Assembly: GCA_015063235.1 (NCBI GenBank)
Contig: SUSW01000009.1
Location: forward strand, 1-56,006
Direction: 5' to 3'
DNA: 56,006 bases
DNA from: Thermoplasmata archaeon
GTDB taxonomy: Archaea > Thermoplasmatota > Thermoplasmata > Methanomassiliicoccales > Methanomethylophilaceae
Positions 50,446 through 56,006 of this stretch are shown piece by piece. Position 1 is the first letter of the stretch; each line of letters starts with the position of its first letter. The translations under genes and the position numbers were made by a program. The notes under the pieces were generated by a model. That model had not been told where the DNA came from, ran no database searches, and was given only the letters and a program-made list of their open reading frames with translations.

Positions 50446-53400
50446 TCAGCTCCTGTTGAGCCTGAGGACGAGGATGACGACCATGATCGCGATCAGGATG
50501 ACCAGGACGATCAGGAGGATGTCGGTGAGCGAGAGTCCGGAGTCTCCGACGACTGGTTCGGGTTCGGGCTCTGGAGGTACGGGTATGGGGTTGACTCCGG
50601 TAACGGTAAGAGTTGAATCCTCGGTTACGATGAATGAGTTCTTTCCGTTGATGAGAGGCGTTCCCTCGTACTTTGCAGTGTTGTTGATCTTCGCGGTGAA
50701 GACGGAGTTGTACTCTACCTTGACAGGAGTGTCGTAGATAGCGAACTCGACTCCGTCGCAGTAGTATGAGACTCCCTCTGCGAACTTGACGGTAACGAAG
50801 ACGGAGATAGCCTTTGCACCTGCGTAGGCGTTGGTCTGTCCGACGAAGGAACCTCCTCCGATCTCGGTCTCAGATTCATCGTAGTTGAACCACTTAGTGA
50901 AGCTGTATCCGACGATCATAGGTACGATGTCTTTGTCGACCTTGGACAGGATCTGTCCGGCCTCTCTCTCAGCAACAGGAACATCTGCAACTGTTCCATT
51001 CTCATTGGCGAAGATAATTGCGTAGGGTATATCCTCGATATCGAGAACAGAGTATACGGCCTCTTTCTTTCCATCGTATCCGTAGAATTCAGCATCATCG
51101 ATGTCAACATCCGAGTATGCAACAATGTATGCGTTGCTGTAGTGCTTTTCTGCACCGACAGTGTAGATGTTACCGATGACGATCTTTCCAGCGATGGATG
51201 ATCCTTCGCTGCCGAGAACGGTGATTGGAGTTCCAATGATGAGAGGCTTGTCGACAACCAGCTTCTTTCCTTCTGCGACTGTGATGTGGACATCCCTGCC
51301 GCTCAGGTCGAGCTTTGAATCATCGGTCAGGTCCTTGACGTTAAGATCCTTGGTAATGGTGATATCGCTGATCTCATCGAAGTCGACGCTTGTGAAGTAT
51401 GTGTATACGGTGTAGTCATCGTCTGCGAAGGTGACCTCGTAGGTCAGGGTCTTGTATACAGATGTGGCAGAGTCGTCTTTCATGTAGATTACTTTCGCAC
51501 CGAGGTATCCGATGGAGTCGGAATCTCCGATGATGTAAACTGCATCTCCGATGACTGAGGCATCTTCCTGGATGTCGACTCCGTCAAGGAATGCTGCGGC
51601 GGTAGCTGTGATGATACCGGTTCCAACATCCCCCTTGAGAGTCATGACATTGAAGGTCTCCCCTTCGATCTTGTAGGTGGTTGCCTTAAGGGTAAGGGTC
51701 TTCTCAGGCGATGCGGAAACGATGTTCAGGACATATCCGTTCGCATCGTCGGTAGCATCGACGATCTTTGCGGCGACACCTCCGGGAGCAGTCTTGTTCA
51801 ATCCTGCTTCCTTCTTTGCAGCATCCATGAGCTTGAACTCCTTTCCTGCTGCAAGGGTGATGGTTCCGAGTCCGGCGTATACTCCCTTGACCTCGGTGTT
51901 CGCGGTAAGGTTGAGTGTACCCTCGACGCCGACGGTTGTGGGCATGAGCCTGATCTTGTCGACTACGACCTTATCGTCTGCAGCCTTGTAGTCAACAACC
52001 TCGAATGCATCCTTGATGGATGTGGCGTCGAAGACTGCACCGCTGCGGACGATGAATGAACCGAATACAAGAGTCTTCATGTCATCGTCTCCGCTCTTTG
52101 CACCATCCTTTGTGAGGAAGTATGCATCGTTGCCCAGTGTGATGGCTCCGGTTCCGACTCCTGCAGCGATGGAAGCAGTTCCCTCGTTGTACAGAAGTGT
52201 CGTGCTGATCTTGGACTCTGCGGTGGAGGTGGCTGCTACTCCGACGATGGTTGAATCATCGGTGAACCTGACTCCGTTGAATTCAACGACGTTGCCGGCG
52301 TAATCAATTGTTCCGCTGATGGTGTAGAAGTCGTAGTCCTTTGTGTCGTCTCCTGGGTAGAGGTTCTCAGAGGTCTTCTCGAAGATGACCTTTCCGGTTC
52401 CCATAAGGGTGATCTTGGCTCCCTCTTCCATGGAGAGTCCCCATCCCTTGAAGTTCAGGGTGACCTTGTCGTTGATGATGACGTTAACTCCCTTCTTGAC
52501 AGATACCTTCGAAGAGATGTCTGCATTGGAACCGACCACGAGGTTGGCGTTCTCATCGCAGTTTGTCAGAGCGTATGCGACATCGGAGTAGATGGTGTAA
52601 CCGTCTGCGGTCTCGAAGCCCATGATGAACTTGACGACACCGTATGTGGGCGACAGGTCAGTCTCGAAGCTGATCTTGGCGGTTGCGTCCTTGGAGATCT
52701 TGAGAGCTGCCTTCTTCACATCGAAGCTGTTGCTCTTTGCGATCTCGAACTCAGTGTTTTTCTCGACAACGACGCAGGCCCTCTCAGGCATGACCATGTC
52801 GTTCGCCATGAGCTTACCCTCGGTGAGCTTGTATTCGATCGATGCGGTAGCACCGACTGTGGGTGCAAGTGCGAGTGTGAAGTATCCGGGAGTTCCGTCG
52901 GTTGTCGTGTTGGAGTCGACAGGTGCGGTGAGGGTCACTGAGAACTTGGCCTTTCCGTCGATATCCATCTTGTTGGTTCCGGTCGTCTTGACATCGGATC
53001 CCTTTGTTGCCTTGTACTCGTAGTCGTAGGTGAGTGTTCCCTTGAACTCGGCAGTGTTCTCTCCAGTTGTGAAGACGCTTGTGTCCCCTGCCTTTCCGGA
53101 GATGGTGACATTACCTTCGAGCTTCTTTCCGACTGTAACGGTGGCCTTGGTGGAGATATCTCCCTTCATGGTTCCCTTGTCGCTTATGGTTACTGCCTTC
53201 TCGGTGACGATGTTTCCGGTGAGTTTACCTTTCACATCAACGGTATCGGTTGCGGTGATGTTTCCATTTACTTCTCCACTGGTCTCTGCAATGGTGACAG
53301 CTCCGATATTGGATGTAATGTCTCCGACAAGGATACCTGTAACGGTGAGGTCACAGTTGGCTGTGACGGGACCGGCCCACTTTGCGCCCTTGACCAGGAA

Positions 53401-55605
53401 TCCTGCTCCGGCGTGGGAGATGACGACATCTCCGGTGTTGACCATTATTCCTCCATCTTTTACGACAAGTGCGGCTGCGGATTCATCAGTTACATTGGTG
53501 AAAAGACTATCAGTTGTTGTAACAGTACCGACCTCAATACCTCCAACCTTCGTAGTGCTGGAGATGTTAGCGACGATGGTCTTCTTAGCATCGCCGGTAC
53601 CGACGGTACCGCTGACCGATACGGTCCACTTGCTGCCGATCTTATCCTTCTCTCCATTAATATCGTAAGAAACAACGAGCAATGCTGTCTCGTTCTCGAG
53701 CACGAGTGCGAATCCGGTTCCATCCTGTGCAGGGATCAGTTTTCCATCGAATGTATCGCTGAGGGCTGCACCGGATTTCTGATCGAAGTCCACGACTGCA
53801 CCAGTTATTTTGCTGGATCCATCATATCCTGCAGCAACTGTGGTGAAGGTTATCTTCTTGATCATAGCTGCAGTGGTTCCAAGATCATCATTCTTGTTAA
53901 CAATCTGGATCCACTGATCTGCGAACTCTGCTCCAACCAATGCGGGAACGCTGATGGTTCCGCTGTTGTTCACAGCTCCTTTATTGTTGAAGGTTCCGAG
54001 GACCTTGATGTATCCGCTGTTGGCGAGTTTACCGTTTTCGTTGTTGGTGAAGGTGCTTCCAGCTACAATTACAGCATCTCCGGTGATTTCCAGGGTCGCT
54101 GCGTTGTAAGATGATGTTCCATTCTTACTGGACAGGACCATGTCTTTGACAGCCATTTCAGAGTCGGTCTTCACAATGAGATCTTTTACTGTCAGCTCAC
54201 CATCAATATCTACGGTGGTTGTGTTGGTTACATCCATACTTGTAGTTGCAAATACATCTCCGACAACATCTACATCGCTCTCATTCATTGCTGTGAATGA
54301 TGATGCGTTAATGGCGGTAGGTGCGATTACATACAATGCAGAGGAAACCAGTTTGACTTCTGCCTTGTTATCTGCATCTTTCGTGACACCGAAGACCTTC
54401 TTGGCATCGAGTACGGAACCGCTCATGATTGAGATTCCGAGTGCGGAATTGTTCATGTCGAGGTTGTATGTCTTTACACCGAACACATTCATCGTCTTGA
54501 TATCAGATGCTTTCCAATCGCTGTTGCTTCCTTTGACGACTATTGATACGGCTGCCTGATCCATCTTCAAGGGTTTAGCATCAGCCTTACCAGAGATCAC
54601 AGTGAGTGTGTTGGCCAGGTTATCGACCTGTACCTTGGACATGTCGACTTCGATCTCCAAAGTTGCCTTGCTGGCAGATGTGATAGATTCAATCGAGCCT
54701 GCAGCGGATCCAAAGAGCACTGTTGCTGCGAATTCCTTGGCTGCAGCATATGTTACTTTGCTGTTTCCGGTCAGTTCGATCGCGGCGATATTAGCTGCGA
54801 AGGGGAAGTTGTAAGTTCCGTTGTAGTTGTTGAATGAAAGGATTCCTTCACCGTTGTATTTCCATAATCCGCCTTCTGAATCTTTTCCGACGATCTTGTT
54901 CCATGTTGTTGAAGACAGAAGACTGATGTCGGATCCGGAGAATGCGACAAATTCTGCTGTATCTGCAGTTGATGCGTAATCTCCGTGAACCATACTGCCG
55001 GAATATGCATTATACTTTCCGGTTCCACCGATAGCAGTTGCAGCTATCAGCTTTCCATCCTCATTGATGTTTAATGTTCCAGCGTTATCGATGGTCTTAA
55101 TCTCTACCTTACCTGTAACATTGACTGTTGCACCAGACTTGATCTCAAGACTGGAAGCGACATCCTCTGTATCGAGGACTCCGATAACGTTCAAGGTCAC
55201 ACCCTTGCCGAGTATGAGCTTGTTTGCAGAGAGGATCTTGACACTGTTCTCCTCTTCGATGGTGACTGTTGCGTTCTTGTCTCCAGTTACTTTGATTGTG
55301 AGGTTTCCTCCGCTGAGTGTTCCCAGCATCTTAACGTCTGCACCCTCAGCCAGCTCGACGGTACCGGATACTTCCTTTCCGTCGATGATGATGGATCCCT
55401 TATAGATTTTGATGTCTCCCACGACTTTATCGAGTTTCATCGTCTGTGTCGTGGTCCCGTCTGTGGTCTTGACAGTACCTGAGATCTCGGTGAATCCTGT
55501 GAATGACAGTTCCTTTGATTCTCCGGTCGTGCTCTTGACCTCGATTGTGAAATCGGTCAGTTTGGTCTCGGTTCCCGCAACGAGTGCGAGGTTTGCCTGC
55601 TCCAC
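50446..55605 (-). CDS. Third adhesin-like protein, 5'-truncated (no signal peptide)
   Basis: The 1719 residues from GTG 55605 have the same beta-strand repeat composition and the same end as adhesins 1 and 2 (stalk, TDILLIVLVILIAIMVVILVL helix, RLNRS). The adhesin-like frame continues upstream to about 55880 without an ATG, GTG or TTG and then meets TAA at 55921-55923. No signal peptide or leader is present. It has therefore lost its 5' end by recombination and is probably not exported. Near-identical 3' ends with the other copies would allow it to act as a donor for gene conversion. Confidence 0.75.
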   Translation of the reverse strand: MEQANLALVAGTETKLTDFTIEVKSTTGESKELSFTGFTEISGTVKTTDGTTTQTMKLDKVVGDIKIYKGSIIIDGKEVSGTVELAEGADVKMLGTLSGGNLTIKVTGDKNATVTIEEENSVKILSANKLILGKGVTLNVIGVLDTEDVASSLEIKSGATVNVTGKVEIKTIDNAGTLNINEDGKLIAATAIGGTGKYNAYSGSMVHGDYASTADTAEFVAFSGSDISLLSSTTWNKIVGKDSEGGLWKYNGEGILSFNNYNGTYNFPFAANIAAIELTGNSKVTYAAAKEFAATVLFGSAAGSIESITSASKATLEIEVDMSKVQVDNLANTLTVISGKADAKPLKMDQAAVSIVVKGSNSDWKASDIKTMNVFGVKTYNLDMNNSALGISIMSGSVLDAKKVFGVTKDADNKAEVKLVSSALYVIAPTAINASSFTAMNESDVDVVGDVFATTSMDVTNTTTVDIDGELTVKDLIVKTDSEMAVKDMVLSSKNGTSSYNAATLEITGDAVIVAGSTFTNNENGKLANSGYIKVLGTFNNKGAVNNSGTISVPALVGAEFADQWIQIVNKNDDLGTTAAMIKKITFTTVAAGYDGSSKITGAVVDFDQKSGAALSDTFDGKLIPAQDGTGFALVLENETALLVVSYDINGEKDKIGSKWTVSVSGTVGTGDAKKTIVANISSTTKVGGIEVGTVTTTDSLFTNVTDESAAALVVKDGGIMVNTGDVVISHAGAGFLVKGAKWAGPVTANCDLTVTGILVGDITSNIGAVTIAETSGEVNGNITATDTVDVKGKLTGNIVTEKAVTISDKGTMKGDISTKATVTVGKKLEGNVTISGKAGDTSVFTTGENTAEFKGTLTYDYEYKATKGSDVKTTGTNKMDIDGKAKFSVTLTAPVDSNTTTDGTPGYFTLALAPTVGATASIEYKLTEGKLMANDMVMPERACVVVEKNTEFEIAKSNSFDVKKAALKISKDATAKISFETDLSPTYGVVKFIMGFETADGYTIYSDVAYALTNCDENANLVVGSNADISSKVSVKKGVNVIINDKVTLNFKGWGLSMEEGAKITLMGTGKVIFEKTSENLYPGDDTKDYDFYTISGTIDYAGNVVEFNGVRFTDDSTIVGVAATSTAESKISTTLLYNEGTASIAAGVGTGAITLGNDAYFLTKDGAKSGDDDMKTLVFGSFIVRSGAVFDATSIKDAFEVVDYKAADDKVVVDKIRLMPTTVGVEGTLNLTANTEVKGVYAGLGTITLAAGKEFKLMDAAKKEAGLNKTAPGGVAAKIVDATDDANGYVLNIVSASPEKTLTLKATTYKIEGETFNVMTLKGDVGTGIITATAAAFLDGVDIQEDASVIGDAVYIIGDSDSIGYLGAKVIYMKDDSATSVYKTLTYEVTFADDDYTVYTYFTSVDFDEISDITITKDLNVKDLTDDSKLDLSGRDVHITVAEGKKLVVDKPLIIGTPITVLGSEGSSIAGKIVIGNIYTVGAEKHYSNAYIVAYSDVDIDDAEFYGYDGKKEAVYSVLDIEDIPYAIIFANENGTVADVPVAEREAGQILSKVDKDIVPMIVGYSFTKWFNYDESETEIGGGSFVGQTNAYAGAKAISVFVTVKFAEGVSYYCDGVEFAIYDTPVKVEYNSVFTAKINNTAKYEGTPLINGKNSFIVTEDSTLTVTGVNPIPVPPEPEPEPVVGDSGLSLTDILLIVLVILIAIMVVILVLRLNRS

Positions 55606-55828
55606 CTTTATGGTCTTTCCATTGGCGGCGAGCTGTGATGCAATCGTGCTGTCTGTCTTAACGACGGTGTCGGTAGACGAGGACTCGTTGCTGTTGATGA
55701 CGTCTTCGATGGTCTTTCCGGTAGGGATGTCCTTTGAATCAATTACCTTGGTATCCTCACCAGAAGCGTTCTGGATGGAACCTCCTGTGAGCGTACCAGC
55801 AATGATGATTGAACCGGACGCTTTTACT

Positions 55829-55954
55829 TCAGCAGACTCTGCGATCTTTACAGTTGATTCTTTTGAAACCTGAACTCCGAATTTTAGGGAATATGTCTCT
55901 CTGAAATCCGGAGCAATTGATTATTTCCTGATCTATCTGGATAGCAGTTTTCAT
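55829..55954 (-). CDS. Chimeric short ORF at the adhesin-3 breakpoint
   Basis: ATG 55954 opens 41 codons. The first 25 or so (MKTAIQIDQEIINC, then SGFQRDIFPKI) read like a real protein start of unknown family, and the rest is adhesin DNA in the wrong frame. AT-rich TATA-like motifs (55966-55983) precede it. It is probably the promoter and start of another gene, joined to the truncated adhesin. Confidence 0.3.
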   Translation of the reverse strand: MKTAIQIDQEIINCSGFQRDIFPKIRSSGFKRINCKDRRVC

Positions 55955-56006
55955 AATCAGTGTAGCTTATAAATACTATATTCCCTATATGGATTATATG
56001 GGATTC

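Overview
The window looks like the chromosome of a gut- or rumen-type methanogenic archaeon of the Methanomassiliicoccales (Methanomethylophilaceae-like). Archaeal markers are an Orc1/Cdc6 initiator, the small subunit of replication factor C, a TtuA/Ncs6-type tRNA thiolase and TATA-box promoters with short or absent leaders. The family-level guess rests on the very large adhesin-like proteins, the many DUF4143-type ATPases, Sel1-repeat proteins, and near-total use of TGA/TAA stops with TAG very rare, as expected where amber is a pyrrolysine codon. No methanogenesis gene is present, so the placement is an inference.

Layout. Positions 1-9.8 kb are accessory: a transglutaminase-like fragment, a YefM-YoeB toxin-antitoxin pair, serine acetyltransferase, a DUF4143 ATPase with a 33-bp tandem array at its promoter, a MATE transporter with an in-frame amber codon upstream, a HipB-HipA pair, and two membrane or surface proteins. 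Positions 10-19.9 kb hold housekeeping genes (cysS, tRNA thiolase, orc1, rfcS) mixed with another ATPase, small membrane proteins, a decayed ATPase start and a secreted transglutaminase-like protein. Positions 20-26.2 kb hold an Rpn-type nuclease with a duplicated C-terminal tail, then a leftward operon (two Sel1 proteins, phenylacetate-CoA ligase, inositol-phosphatase family) facing a divergent Sel1 gene.

Positions 26.2-41.5 kb contain a duplicated surface module. Each copy has a giant adhesin-like gene (2215 and 2095 aa), a conserved structured 5' leader, a shared GNRA-loop hairpin in the 3' region and a divergent winged-helix regulator. One regulator carries a G10 tract that breaks its N-terminus. 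Positions 41.5-50.4 kb are a defence/stress island: Fic protein, a second DUF4143 ATPase with a five-copy 33-bp array, MntA with a nonsense-broken HepT, an AAA15 ATPase-RloB pair, an IS110 relic and remnants of an acetolactate decarboxylase and an adhesin. The window closes with a third adhesin-like gene that has lost its signal peptide.

The most interesting signals are: (i) exactly 33-bp-phased tandem arrays, differing in sequence, at both DUF4143 ATPase promoters, with related repeats at other ATPase genes or relics; (ii) the Rpn nuclease with an internal Shine-Dalgarno/ATG and a free-standing copy of the same tail; (iii) the adhesin module with a covarying leader RNA and a possibly phase-variable regulator.
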